64,000 nt of DNA from contig JAPOQA010000067.1 of NCBI GenBank assembly GCA_026710945.1, forward strand, positions 1-64,000, read 5' to 3'. Within the stretch, counting starts at the first letter, position 1. Each line of letters starts with the position of its first letter. This DNA comes from Chloroflexota bacterium. GTDB taxonomy: Bacteria; Chloroflexota; UBA11872; VXOZ01. Below, in pieces: positions 44,499-52,842 of the stretch. The notes below the pieces were generated by a model. The model saw nothing but the letters and a program-made list of their open reading frames with translations, had not been told where the DNA came from and ran no database searches. A program made the translations under genes and the position numbers.

Positions 44499-44786
44499 TT
44501 AGCCAATCCCAATGTTTACGTAGCCAAGTTCCCGCAGGATATATACTCCCGCGGCGGCGGCAATCGCGAGAAAGGCGAGTATCTGCACTAGTCTCACGAT
44601 CGGTCGCAGCAGGGCGCTTACTATGTGCGAGATGATCGAGAAGACCACCAGGACGCCAATCGCGAGGATGACCCAAATGCCCCAGTCGGGAACTTGATCC
44701 AACTCCGCCGGTCCAATGCTCCGCAACCACTGCGTGGCAGTGTCAAGCACCTCTTCGACGGCAGGCAGCCAATTCTCCGTATCCAT
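44499..44786 (-). CDS. Small two-span membrane protein
   Basis: A 95-residue protein with an acidic N-terminal helix (MDTENWLPAVEEVLDTATQW) and two hydrophobic segments, GIWVILAIGVLVVFSIISHI and ILAFLAIAAAAGVYILRELG. AGGA lies 9 bp before the ATG. Possibly a mechanosensing or stress membrane protein, but no family is recognised. It lies between ggt and fabI, divergent from the latter. Confidence 0.6.
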   Translation of the reverse strand: MDTENWLPAVEEVLDTATQWLRSIGPAELDQVPDWGIWVILAIGVLVVFSIISHIVSALLRPIVRLVQILAFLAIAAAAGVYILRELGYVNIGIG

Positions 44787-45054
44787 GCTCTCATCCTTTC
44801 TTGCGACCGCTTCACTTCATTGTCGAAGCGGCTCTGCCACTCTGTCAACACATAGGCCAGGTAGCGGTCGGTGGCATAGCATAGCCCGCGTACCGAGGGC
44901 TGCATTGGGGTATCATGAAGTTCGGCTGATGATTAGTTAACGGTGAAAGAGGCAAGGTCAGTCATAGCGAGTGGTTCGTGTTTGCAGGTGTAGATTTGAG
45001 CGGCCTTGGAATCGAGCAGACGGCAATGAGAGCTTCACTTTAGGGAGTAATGGA

Positions 45055-45834
45055 ATGTACACGATTGACTTGCGCGGCAAGCATGCACTTGTCATGGGAG
45101 TAGCCAACAAAGAGAGCGCGGCCTGGGCCATCGTGCAGGCGCTGGCCGGCGCCGGGGCGCGCATTGCTTTAAACTACCAAGTGGAACGCTTGGCCACGCG
45201 CGTGCAGGACCTCGCCGCTACACTTGATAACCCGTTGGTAGCGCCCTGCGACGTGACGCATCCTGACGAGGTTGAGGCGCTCTTTGCGCTCGTCGAGCAA
45301 GAGTTCGGCTCGCTGGATATTCTGGTGCACAGTCTTGCGTTCGCCAACCGGGACGAATTCGCGAAAGAGTTTGTGGATACGTCCCGCGACGGTTTTCTGC
45401 AGGCGATAGAAATCAGCGCACACTCATTGATTACGCTTTCGCGAGCCGCGCTGCCGCTCATGCAGAAGGCCGGTGGCGGCAGCATTATGGCGCTGACGTA
45501 TCTGGGCGGCGAGCGTGTGGTGGCGGGCTATAAGCTCATGGGCCCGGCCAAGGCCACGCTAGATGCCAACATGCGCTACCTGGCCGAGAATCTCGGGCCC
45601 CATAACATTCGGGTGAACGCCATCTCCGCCGGCGCCATGCGCACCCTCTCTTTGGCAGGCATTCCCGGCGGGCGCAACTTCCTGCTCGATTTGCCGGAGC
45701 GTACGCCTCTGCGCCGCAACATCACCCAAGCGGAAGTCGGCGATACCGCTCTCTACCTGGCCTCCTCACTATCGTCCGGCGTTACCGGCGAGACCATCCA
45801 CGTGGACGCGGGCTACCACATCATCGGTCTATAA
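45055..45834 (+). CDS. fabI: Enoyl-[acyl-carrier-protein] reductase, FabI type
   Basis: NADH-dependent reductase of the last step of each fatty-acid elongation cycle. The cofactor region is VMGVANKESAAWAIVQALAG at residues 13-32, the hallmark of FabI rather than classical SDRs. Catalytic Y159 and K166 sit in VVAGYKLMGPAKATLDANMR (Tyr-x6-Lys). NAISAGAMRTLSL and GVTGETIHVDAGYHIIG are also typical. The ATG at 45055 has AGGGAG upstream. At 259 residues it has the normal length. The enzyme class is the target of triclosan and isoniazid. Confidence 0.95.
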   Translation: MYTIDLRGKHALVMGVANKESAAWAIVQALAGAGARIALNYQVERLATRVQDLAATLDNPLVAPCDVTHPDEVEALFALVEQEFGSLDILVHSLAFANRDEFAKEFVDTSRDGFLQAIEISAHSLITLSRAALPLMQKAGGGSIMALTYLGGERVVAGYKLMGPAKATLDANMRYLAENLGPHNIRVNAISAGAMRTLSLAGIPGGRNFLLDLPERTPLRRNITQAEVGDTALYLASSLSSGVTGETIHVDAGYHIIGL

Positions 45835-45921
45835 GCTGTATCTGCAAGTGATCGCTTTGGAAACCCGCTCACAGCCTATGTACCGAGCCGTGCAGACGGG
45901 GCTATCGGGACAGTCTCACGG

Positions 45922-46314
45922 TCACTCGCCGCCTAAATCACGTTCGAGCTTTTCGATCTTGCGATCAGAAACTGTGATGGAAACTTCGTGAGCGAGGGTA
46001 GCCGCTTCCCTGCGGTACTTACGAGGAATCTTCAACCGGACTCTGCCCTGTTTGGCGTTGGGAACATCTTCCACGAGCTCCATACTATTCATCTGGATAG
46101 CGATGTCTGTTCTCAGGAAGTTTGTCCGGAACTCAACGTCATCAATCTGCTCGAAGGGCAGAACGACCTTCTTTAAATCTGATTTGAAAGCGCCGGTAAA
46201 GATATCCTTGATCTGATACTCGAGCACTATGGCATTGGAAGTGAGGACCAGGAGGCCTTCGGCTTCCGCAAGCCCTTCATAGACTTCAGGGAAATGGAAC
46301 GGAAGAGAACTCAT
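45922..46314 (-). CDS. Conserved hypothetical protein, probable PH-like domain
   Basis: A 130-residue soluble protein starting MSSLPFHFPEVYEGLAEAEG. The central portion alternates strands (LLVLTSNAIVLEYQIKDIFT, KVVLPFEQIDDVEFRTNFLR, IAIQMNSMELVEDVPNAKQG, RVRLKIPRKYRREAATLAHE), a pattern like bacterial PH-fold proteins, followed by a C-terminal helix. The family assignment rests on this pattern only. It precedes the Yip1 pair on the same strand and could be membrane-associated through them. Confidence 0.6.
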   Translation of the reverse strand: MSSLPFHFPEVYEGLAEAEGLLVLTSNAIVLEYQIKDIFTGAFKSDLKKVVLPFEQIDDVEFRTNFLRTDIAIQMNSMELVEDVPNAKQGRVRLKIPRKYRREAATLAHEVSITVSDRKIEKLERDLGGE

Positions 46315-46460
46315 TGACTCTAGCGACTACCCACAGATTCTATTGCTGTATCCGACTCAAGTGTAAATTATTCAGGGAATTGGCCCGAAACAGCCAGGCT
46401 CTACGCTTTACCGCATCTAGCCAGTCACGACTCTGAGACTAAAAGGACGCCGCCAAACTG

Positions 46461-47018
46461 CTACGCTGTTGGAGCTGGAACGCCGATGCCAAACACAGAA
46501 GCTACTATGGTGACTAGGATTGCCATCACAACCCAACCGATGATTGCCGTTAGGATAGCCTTGCCGGTACCCACGTCGAGGGCTTGACGGATAGCGATGA
46601 GGCCGGCGAGGAGAACCCAGATAAGCAGGGCGAGCCGCAGCAAGCCGCCGATCAAGGGGATAGCTCCCAGCACGCCCATGAAGACTAGGAGCACGTTTGG
46701 CGACTGGGCAAAGCCGAGCGTGCGCAGCATCTCCCCGTATGTGGCCGTGCCGCCAAGCAATTTGGCGCCAATGATGTAGGTAACGAGGGCCCAGGTCAGC
46801 CAGCCGAGTACTGCGACAAGAATGCCGCCCACGAGGCCTGATACGGCATCGATTGGATTCAAGGTTAGGAGTTTCCATAACGCGCCACCGATACCGCTGG
46901 CAAGAGCGACGATGAGTACCACTTGCACAGCTTGACTGGTAGCGTTGCGGTCGTGCTCCACCTCCTCATACAGCCGAGGATCGAGCATGGCAGCTCGAAT
47001 CATGCGGTTAACGAGCAT
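46461..47018 (-). CDS. Yip1-family membrane protein (copy 1)
   Basis: A 185-residue polytopic protein with about five helices beginning AVQVVLIVALASGIGGALWK, and blocks GWLTWALVTYIIGAKLLGGT and TYGEMLRTLGFAQSPNVLLV, which match the Yip1/YIPF family. Function in bacteria is unknown. It starts with MLVNRMIRAAMLDPRLYEEV, and the next minus-strand gene shares this N-terminus. A Shine-Dalgarno AAGGAAG precedes the ATG. Confidence 0.85.
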   Translation of the reverse strand: MLVNRMIRAAMLDPRLYEEVEHDRNATSQAVQVVLIVALASGIGGALWKLLTLNPIDAVSGLVGGILVAVLGWLTWALVTYIIGAKLLGGTATYGEMLRTLGFAQSPNVLLVFMGVLGAIPLIGGLLRLALLIWVLLAGLIAIRQALDVGTGKAILTAIIGWVVMAILVTIVASVFGIGVPAPTA

Positions 47019-47103
47019 GGCTTCTTCCTTTCTTTGTGCTTCTCAGACGAATGTGGATGCTCCACCACCCAGAACTGGAAATTAGAACTCCAGTTATTGC
47101 CAA

Positions 47104-47132
47104 ATTCTAGCATATTGAATTAGAACCTGCAA
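47104..47132 (-). promoter_or_regulatory. Possible promoter of the first Yip1 gene
   Basis: On the minus strand TTGCAG (47127-47132), a 17-bp spacer and TAGAAT (47104-47109) lie about 90 bp upstream of the gene's start, in an AT-rich stretch. The -10 is close to consensus. The -35 is weak. Confidence 0.4.
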
Positions 47133-47269
47133 GCTTAGTATGCGAATTATTGAATCCTAGCGGATTTCCTCCCCGGTCATGGGACAATGCCGTGCGAGAA
47201 TCTCCCGGCTGCAACCTACGCCGGTCGCGCGCCGCCCATTGTCGTCAATTGAGCGCTACGCAAGTTCCT

Positions 47270-47854
47270 TCACACGTTATCGATTTGGAAGTTCTCAGGA
47301 AAGAGCGCAAACGATACGGCTGAGAATATTACGATCATGGCGACTGCAATGGAAACCGTAATGATCGTGGCCTTGCCGGTACTAATCCCCAGGGTCTGTC
47401 GCGTTGCGATGACGTCTACTATGAGGACCCAAAGTGCCGCCGCAAGCCCCAAGAGACCGCCCAGGACTGCCCCGGCAGCCGGAATGAAGACCAATGGCAC
47501 GGAGAGTATGGAAATGACCGACGGCGATTGGGCAAAACCAATCGCGCGGAGCATTTGCAGGTAGCTGGCTGTGCCGCCAAAGACACCGGTTCCCAGCAGG
47601 TAGGCAAGGAACGCCCACAGCAGCCAGCCAAGGACTGCAGTGGCAACAGATGTGGCTATGTTGGTGGAAACACTATCCTCTACCCCAGACTCCGCCGGGG
47701 TATTGAGCAACTGCACGAGACTGCTGATGACGCCGATAACACCAACGATGATAACGACCTGCACTGCTTGGGTCAATGCATTGCGGTCTTCTTTGATCTC
47801 GTCGAACACCAGCGGATCGAGCATGGCGGCACGGAACATGCGGTCGGCAAGCAT
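47270..47854 (-). CDS. Yip1-family membrane protein (copy 2)
   Basis: A 194-residue paralogue of the neighbouring Yip1 protein. It starts MLADRMFRAAMLDPLVFDEI and shares GWLLWAFLAYLLGTGVFGGT and LQMLRAIGFAQSPSVISILS with copy 1. The ATG at 47852-47854 has GAAGGA upstream. An in-frame extension adds 67 unlikely residues. The two copies face the same way and are about 250 bp apart, so they probably arose by tandem duplication and have since diverged. Confidence 0.85.
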   Translation of the reverse strand: MLADRMFRAAMLDPLVFDEIKEDRNALTQAVQVVIIVGVIGVISSLVQLLNTPAESGVEDSVSTNIATSVATAVLGWLLWAFLAYLLGTGVFGGTASYLQMLRAIGFAQSPSVISILSVPLVFIPAAGAVLGGLLGLAAALWVLIVDVIATRQTLGISTGKATIITVSIAVAMIVIFSAVSFALFPENFQIDNV

Positions 47855-48333
47855 GGCAGATCCTTCTTCGTCCTTACTCCGGGAACCGTTTATGTCGCGC
47901 TGCGATTGCTCCACGAGAACACAGAAAACGACGTGCGACCGATTAGCGGGAACTTGCGCTCCGCCTGGTGGCAGGAATGTCTTCTTAGCTAAGCTGGCAC
48001 GACGATAGAAGACTGAATTGAACGCTCTCCACATGCGCCGGAAAGCCGGTCCCAATCAGGGAGCAGCGCAGAGGCGACACAGGTTGCACGGAAGGCAGGC
48101 TGGATGTGGATTTGCGCTTCTCGCGCTCTATATTGAAGCGGCTGCGCTTATTTGTCAATTGTTGGCCTGCAGGTACAATTCGAGTTGTGTATTGCCCACG
48201 CAATTTGTGATTGAATGCTTGCGCGCCTTGACAAGATGTTGGCGCCGCAGCAGCATAGCAACTAGCACGTTTCGACAGACGCGATTCGCTACTTTCGTAT
48301 TCAATTCAGTCTAACCGAGAGGAGTCTGAAGTG

Positions 48334-49173
48334 ATGAGTGTTGCCGTTGCAGAATCAGGAAAACTTTCCGTAGACGATGTGGAATTCTTTAACGAACACG
48401 GCTACCTGCGGCTGAAGCAGGTCTTCAGTCCGGACGAAGTCGGGGCGCTCAGCGAGGAGCTCGACCACATTATCCAGTACTTTGCCACCCACGGCAAAGG
48501 CTGGAGCGGCCCGTGGCGCAAGCAACTGATGGAAGAGGACGCGGACGCCAAGAGCCTCTTGGTGACCATCCACGAGCTGCAGAGCTACAGCGAGGCCTGG
48601 GCGCGGGCGTTCGTGCAGGAGCGGTTGGTGCAGTCAATCGCCGACATCATCGGGCCGGACCTGGAGTTCCACCACAGCACGCTCCACGCCAAAGGCCCGG
48701 ACACCGGCACGCCCTTCCCCATGCACCAGGACTACCCCTTCTATCCCCACCAGGACGGGCGCTACATCGATGCCATCGTGCACGTGGACGGCGCCGACGA
48801 GACCAGCGGCTGCTTGAAGTTCCTGGAAGGCAGCCACAAGCTGGGGCCGTTGGAGCACAGCCGCGAGGGCTCGCCGCACCTCGATCAGAACGTGTACCGC
48901 CTGCAAGATGCCGTCTCCGTGCCGGCAGACCCGGGCGACGTGGTGCTCTTCAGCATCTGGACCATCCACGGCTCCGCGCTGAACGAGCAGCCCCGCTGGC
49001 GGCGCGTGGTGCGCTTCGGCTACCGCAACCCGCGCAACCTCCAGGTGAGCGGCCAGGCCATGGGCCGCCCCGGCATCATGGTGCGCAGCGTCCGCCCCAA
49101 GCTGGAAAACCAGACCATCGAGGTCTACGGCAACTGGGGCCCGCAAGCCGTCGCGCCAAGAGACGACGACTAA
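48334..49173 (+). CDS. Phytanoyl-CoA dioxygenase family (PhyH) protein
   Basis: A Fe(II)/2-oxoglutarate-dependent oxygenase of 279 residues. The facial triad is H131 and D133 in PFPMHQDYPFY, and H212 in WTIHGSALNEQ. R226 in the RVVRFGYRNP segment is a candidate 2-oxoglutarate ligand. Substrate is not deducible. Family members in this kind of bacterium often act on osmolytes, sterols or lipids. The ATG at 48334 has GAGGAG upstream. The gene is GC-richer in third positions than its neighbours. A palindromic repeat follows, and a TIM-barrel epimerase gene lies next on the same strand. Confidence 0.9.
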   Translation: MSVAVAESGKLSVDDVEFFNEHGYLRLKQVFSPDEVGALSEELDHIIQYFATHGKGWSGPWRKQLMEEDADAKSLLVTIHELQSYSEAWARAFVQERLVQSIADIIGPDLEFHHSTLHAKGPDTGTPFPMHQDYPFYPHQDGRYIDAIVHVDGADETSGCLKFLEGSHKLGPLEHSREGSPHLDQNVYRLQDAVSVPADPGDVVLFSIWTIHGSALNEQPRWRRVVRFGYRNPRNLQVSGQAMGRPGIMVRSVRPKLENQTIEVYGNWGPQAVAPRDDD

Positions 49174-49202
49174 AAGCAATCTCATAAATCGGTTCGATAG
49201 CC

Positions 49203-49284
49203 GATTCGTGCTGAGTGTTGCGCGAAGTCCTTGTCGAAGCACGAACGGATTCTTGCCGTTCCGTTCGTCCTGAGCCTGTCGAAG
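49203..49284. repeat. Palindromic repeat, GAGCCTGTCGAA family
   Basis: gattcgtgctgag and gaagcacgaacggattc to the left, and ccgttcgtcctgagcctgtc with gaag on the right, fold as an imperfect hairpin. The right flank (cagagcgatgcatcaatgag) matches the flank of the 22378 copy, so the element is longer than its palindrome. Confidence 0.8.
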
Positions 49285-49414
49285 GGCGGTTCTAACAGAG
49301 CGATGCATCAATGAGATAAGCTCTAATTATTGGCTACTTGCGCTGGTGCAAAGGCGCGTTGCGCATGCGCCCTGGTTCAGTCTGACATTGAGTATTCTTG
49401 CAGTTGGAGGCACT

Positions 49415-50185
49415 ATGATACGCTTTGGCTATCGCACACCGGGGTTGAAGGCGTTTTCGTTTCGGCAAAAGGTACAGCTTGCGTCGGCACTAGATTTGCC
49501 TGCTATCGAGGTGGCGCGGACGGAGTTTGCGTCGTTGGCGGACTGCAATGAACTGAAGGAGGCGTGCGCCGCATTGGGTGTAGAGGTGACATCCATGGGT
49601 GGCGCAATGGGCCTTTGTGACCCGACTCTCCGGGAAGAGGTCCTGGAACAGCTCGACTTCGCGCTCGACGCGTGCGAGGTGTTGGACGTGGACATCTTCT
49701 TCACCCGCGTCATGTCGCAGGCGCCGGGCGTGCCCCAGGCCGATACGTGGGAGGCGTGCGCGGACATCACGCGTGCGGTCTGCGAGCGGTCTGCGGAGCG
49801 CGGCATCCGCTTTGCGCTGGAGGCCGATCCGCCGTGTTTCGTGCACACGTTGGAGCGGGTCGAGCGACTCATGGAACTGGTCGACCACCCGAACTTCTGG
49901 CTGAACTACGATCCCACCAACTACTACGTTGTCGGCAGCGATCCGCTGCTGGTTATCGAGCGTTACGCCGACCGCATCATCAACGGCCACGTGAAGGACG
50001 CCGTCTACCGCACCGACGCGAAGGAAGAGCGTCCAGTGGGTGAGGGCGAGGTGCCGTACGCGGAGATCTTTCGCGCGATGCTCGACCGGGGCCTCGACGT
50101 CGCCATGCACATTGAGCACTGCAACAGTGTTGAATGCGTGACCGAGGCGGCGGCCCACGTGAAGAAGGTGATGGCCACGCTGTAA
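49415..50185 (+). CDS. Sugar phosphate isomerase/epimerase (xylose-isomerase-like TIM barrel)
   Basis: A 256-residue TIM barrel. Typical stretches are IEVARTEFASLADCNELKE, FALEADPPCFVHTLERVERL (metal-binding Glu), HPNFWLNYDPTNYYVVGSDP (Asp), INGHVKDAVYRTDAK (His) and HIEHCNSVECVTEAAAHVKK. The metal ligands expected of the family are thus visible. The ATG at 49415 follows GGAGG. Pairing with a PhyH gene suggests use in polyol or inositol catabolism, but the specific substrate is not deducible. Confidence 0.87.
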   Translation: MIRFGYRTPGLKAFSFRQKVQLASALDLPAIEVARTEFASLADCNELKEACAALGVEVTSMGGAMGLCDPTLREEVLEQLDFALDACEVLDVDIFFTRVMSQAPGVPQADTWEACADITRAVCERSAERGIRFALEADPPCFVHTLERVERLMELVDHPNFWLNYDPTNYYVVGSDPLLVIERYADRIINGHVKDAVYRTDAKEERPVGEGEVPYAEIFRAMLDRGLDVAMHIEHCNSVECVTEAAAHVKKVMATL

Positions 50186-50406
50186 ACCTCGGCACGTGAA
50201 AGTCGCGTGTCCAATGGTCGCTTTGCTGTTTGAGTGAGTCCACCAAATGACTTGTGGCGTTTTCGCACACCTTTCCCGCCGGTTACATATCTGGAATCAC
50301 GGTCCCTGCTTGGGCACCGGGTATACTAGAGTCCGAATCGTGGTCGGATGCACGCAGGCGTTTCCGCCAGCAACTCATCTGCGGACAGTATTTGGGAAAT
50401 TGAGCT

Positions 50407-51246
50407 GTGACAATTCTCAATGAGTTTCTTCTCTACCTCCGAGACTACCTACCTTCATTGGTGGGGGCGTTGGTCATTGCCCTCGTTGGCTGGTTCGGCT
50501 CTTACTGGGTCAAGCGCAGCGTGGACGGTCTGGTTACTCGAGTGGGATGGGATGAGATCACGTGGGGCTATGTGAGCACGCTTGCCCGGTACTTCTTCCT
50601 GGCAATCATGCTTACGGCAGCGCTGAAGCAGATTGGGTTTCCCATTGAGTCGTTCCTGGTGTCGGTCGGCATTACCGGGATCATCATCGGCATGGGCGCT
50701 CGGCGGTCCATTGCGAATTACTTCGCCGGACTGATGATGCTGGGAGCCAAGCCCTTCGGCAAGGGCGACCTTATCGAGTTTGGTCCGCCGCAGCAAATCG
50801 GCTTCGTAACGCACGTGAACCTCAGCTACACTGGGCTGCTTACCCTGGATAATGCGCGCATCGTTGTGCCGAACGGTGTGCTTTGGCGAAATAAGATAAT
50901 CAACCACTCGAGTTATGACATGCGCGTGCTGCAAATTCCCCTGGCCGCCTCCTACGAGGTGGACCTGGATTGGGTGAAAGACATCGCATTGGACAAGCTG
51001 CAGAACCACCCCGCAATCCTGGACGATCCGGCACCGCGTTTCAAGATGCTCGAGGTGTCGGCAGACGAAGAACGGGCCCAACTGCTTGGCTGGACAGCTT
51101 CGAAGTCCGTAAACCTTTACGGTGAACTCATCACCGAACTGCGCCAAGAGTTCGCCGACGCCGGCCTGACGGTAACGATACCAGCTAAAGATGTGAGCCT
51201 CACGGGCGAGGAATACCAATGGCTAAAGAGGTACAGCACTCCCTAG
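50407..51246 (+). CDS. mscS: MscS-family mechanosensitive channel
   Basis: A 279-residue channel. Three N-terminal helices (LPSLVGALVIALVGWFGSYW, YFFLAIMLTAALKQIGFPIE and VSVGITGIIIGMGARRSIAN) are followed by the pore-lining and beta domain GLMMLGAKPFGKGDLIEFGP, then the conserved NARIVVPNGVLWRNKIINHS and the alpha-beta C-terminal vestibule. It opens under membrane tension and protects against hypo-osmotic shock. The GTG start is used. The final 28 bp overlap the next gene, in a different frame. Confidence 0.9.
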   Translation: MTILNEFLLYLRDYLPSLVGALVIALVGWFGSYWVKRSVDGLVTRVGWDEITWGYVSTLARYFFLAIMLTAALKQIGFPIESFLVSVGITGIIIGMGARRSIANYFAGLMMLGAKPFGKGDLIEFGPPQQIGFVTHVNLSYTGLLTLDNARIVVPNGVLWRNKIINHSSYDMRVLQIPLAASYEVDLDWVKDIALDKLQNHPAILDDPAPRFKMLEVSADEERAQLLGWTASKSVNLYGELITELRQEFADAGLTVTIPAKDVSLTGEEYQWLKRYSTP

Positions 51247-52685
51247 AGCACTCGACAGAGCAAACTGCTGCCAAGAGTCGGCGGGCAGCAGCAACTATGG
51301 GCGTTGAGAACGTAATGGCGCGGCTCTCACTGAGCCGTTCTCGCGTCTATCGCCTCATCAAAGATGGCGTGCTTAAGGCGAACAAGAGTGATGCGGTGCT
51401 GACGTTTCAGGAAGATGACGTTGCGGCGGCCGCCGGCGAGCTTGCGGGTAGGCGCCAGAATGCGGAAACCCTTGTCCGTATCTTCACGGATCGCCTTGCC
51501 GAGCATGGCATTGTCGATCTGCCCGAGATTGACATTGCAGACGACGAAGCCGGCTCAAAGGAAGCGGTGAAGAGGCTGTTGCTCGATTGCATGGCGGCGC
51601 AAGCGAGCGACTTCTATGTGAACCTGACAGCAAGCGGTGACAAGCTCTTAGTGCGCACTTTGGGTCGCATCCACGAAGTTGCGCGCGTGGAATGCGAGCT
51701 TGGTGACCGCCTGAAGACAGAACTCAAGGCGCTTGCATCACTCCCCAATGATGGCGCCGGCGTCTCCAGTGTAGCTATCTTCAGGCACGCGGACGAGAAT
51801 TATTCGGCGCAGATACGACTGAGCGTCGTGCCAAGTCATGCCGGCGAACGGCTCCACCTCCAATTCTTCCATGTCGGTGCGGCGCAGACCCTTGCGGATA
51901 TTGGCTATACAGCAGAGCAGTGCAAGGCCTTGCGCCGCTTGCTGGTGGGGAAGCCCGGCCTATTCGTGCTTACGGGTAGCCACTATCGCGTAGTGCAAGA
52001 GCATCGTCTGGCCCTGGCACAATACTTGGAATTACAGGGGAAGCTCGTGGCATCCATTGATGGATTTTCCAACTACCAGTCCGAAAACACCGTGCACATT
52101 AATAGCAGAGAGGCCGAAAACACTGACGATGCCGGCCCATGGCAGATGGCCATGGGCCTATGCCCGGATGTAATCTTGCTGGATGACGTCCAAGACTCCA
52201 CTGAGATGGAATCTGTTGAGGCCGCGTTGTCCGCTGGCATTACAGTCTTCGTCCAGGTGCAGAGAGCTTCAATTCGAGCTGCCCTTGAATACCTTGCAGG
52301 GCTTGGCTTGGAGCAATGCGAACGCTCTCCTTATTTTCTTGCCGCCAGCGAGTTCATTGTCTTGCCAAGGTTATGTCCGGACTGCCGGGAGCCGCGTGCC
52401 ATGGCATCAGACGAGGTTGAACTCCTGCGTGCCTCTGCCGGGGCGCAGCTTTACAGGGCGGCTGGTTGCAACAAGTGCGAAGGAGGATATCGGGGCAGCC
52501 GCACCGTCTGGGGACTGCTCTCCGGCGATAGTGCGCGCGATACAGGCTCGCACCCTGGAGACCCCCTACAGTCCAAGGAAGGTAGTAAAATTCCTCCGTG
52601 CGACACTCTACTGCCCACAGCACTGCGCAGCGCAGTACTGGCGGGGGAAGTGGCGTTCGAGCACGTCAACCTTCACCTCAAGTAG
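51219..52685 (+). CDS. Degenerate PilB/GspE-like protein with N-terminal HTH and no Walker A lysine
   Basis: A 488-residue protein that overlaps mscS by 28 bp. Residues about 27-72 (MGVENVMARLSLSRSRVYRL) form an excisionase/MerR-like helix-turn-helix. From about 125 the order of blocks follows PilB/GspE secretion ATPases: ASDFYVNLTASGDKLLVRTL, then RLSVVPSHAGERLHLQFF. The Walker A position reads LFVLTGSHYRVVQEHR, with no GxxxxGKS. The Walker B position is DVILLDDVQD (317-326), and a Zn-binding tetracysteine CPDC (386-389) and CNKC (417-420) follows. It therefore looks like a pseudo-ATPase fused to a DNA-binding domain. ATG with GAGGA upstream. No pilus gene is nearby. Confidence 0.78.
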   Translation: MAKEVQHSLEHSTEQTAAKSRRAAATMGVENVMARLSLSRSRVYRLIKDGVLKANKSDAVLTFQEDDVAAAAGELAGRRQNAETLVRIFTDRLAEHGIVDLPEIDIADDEAGSKEAVKRLLLDCMAAQASDFYVNLTASGDKLLVRTLGRIHEVARVECELGDRLKTELKALASLPNDGAGVSSVAIFRHADENYSAQIRLSVVPSHAGERLHLQFFHVGAAQTLADIGYTAEQCKALRRLLVGKPGLFVLTGSHYRVVQEHRLALAQYLELQGKLVASIDGFSNYQSENTVHINSREAENTDDAGPWQMAMGLCPDVILLDDVQDSTEMESVEAALSAGITVFVQVQRASIRAALEYLAGLGLEQCERSPYFLAASEFIVLPRLCPDCREPRAMASDEVELLRASAGAQLYRAAGCNKCEGGYRGSRTVWGLLSGDSARDTGSHPGDPLQSKEGSKIPPCDTLLPTALRSAVLAGEVAFEHVNLHLK

Positions 52686-52842
52686 AAGGCCGAGCGGGCG
52701 CCGTTGCCAATTGTGCCTCGTCTGAGCAGCACTGCGACTAAGCGTATCGCCGCACTCGCGTGGTACCATACCCCCTGCACACGGCTGGAAAGCGCGCCGT
52801 TTTGAACGCGGCGCGATTTCGTTTGTAGAGGGCGGGAACCAC

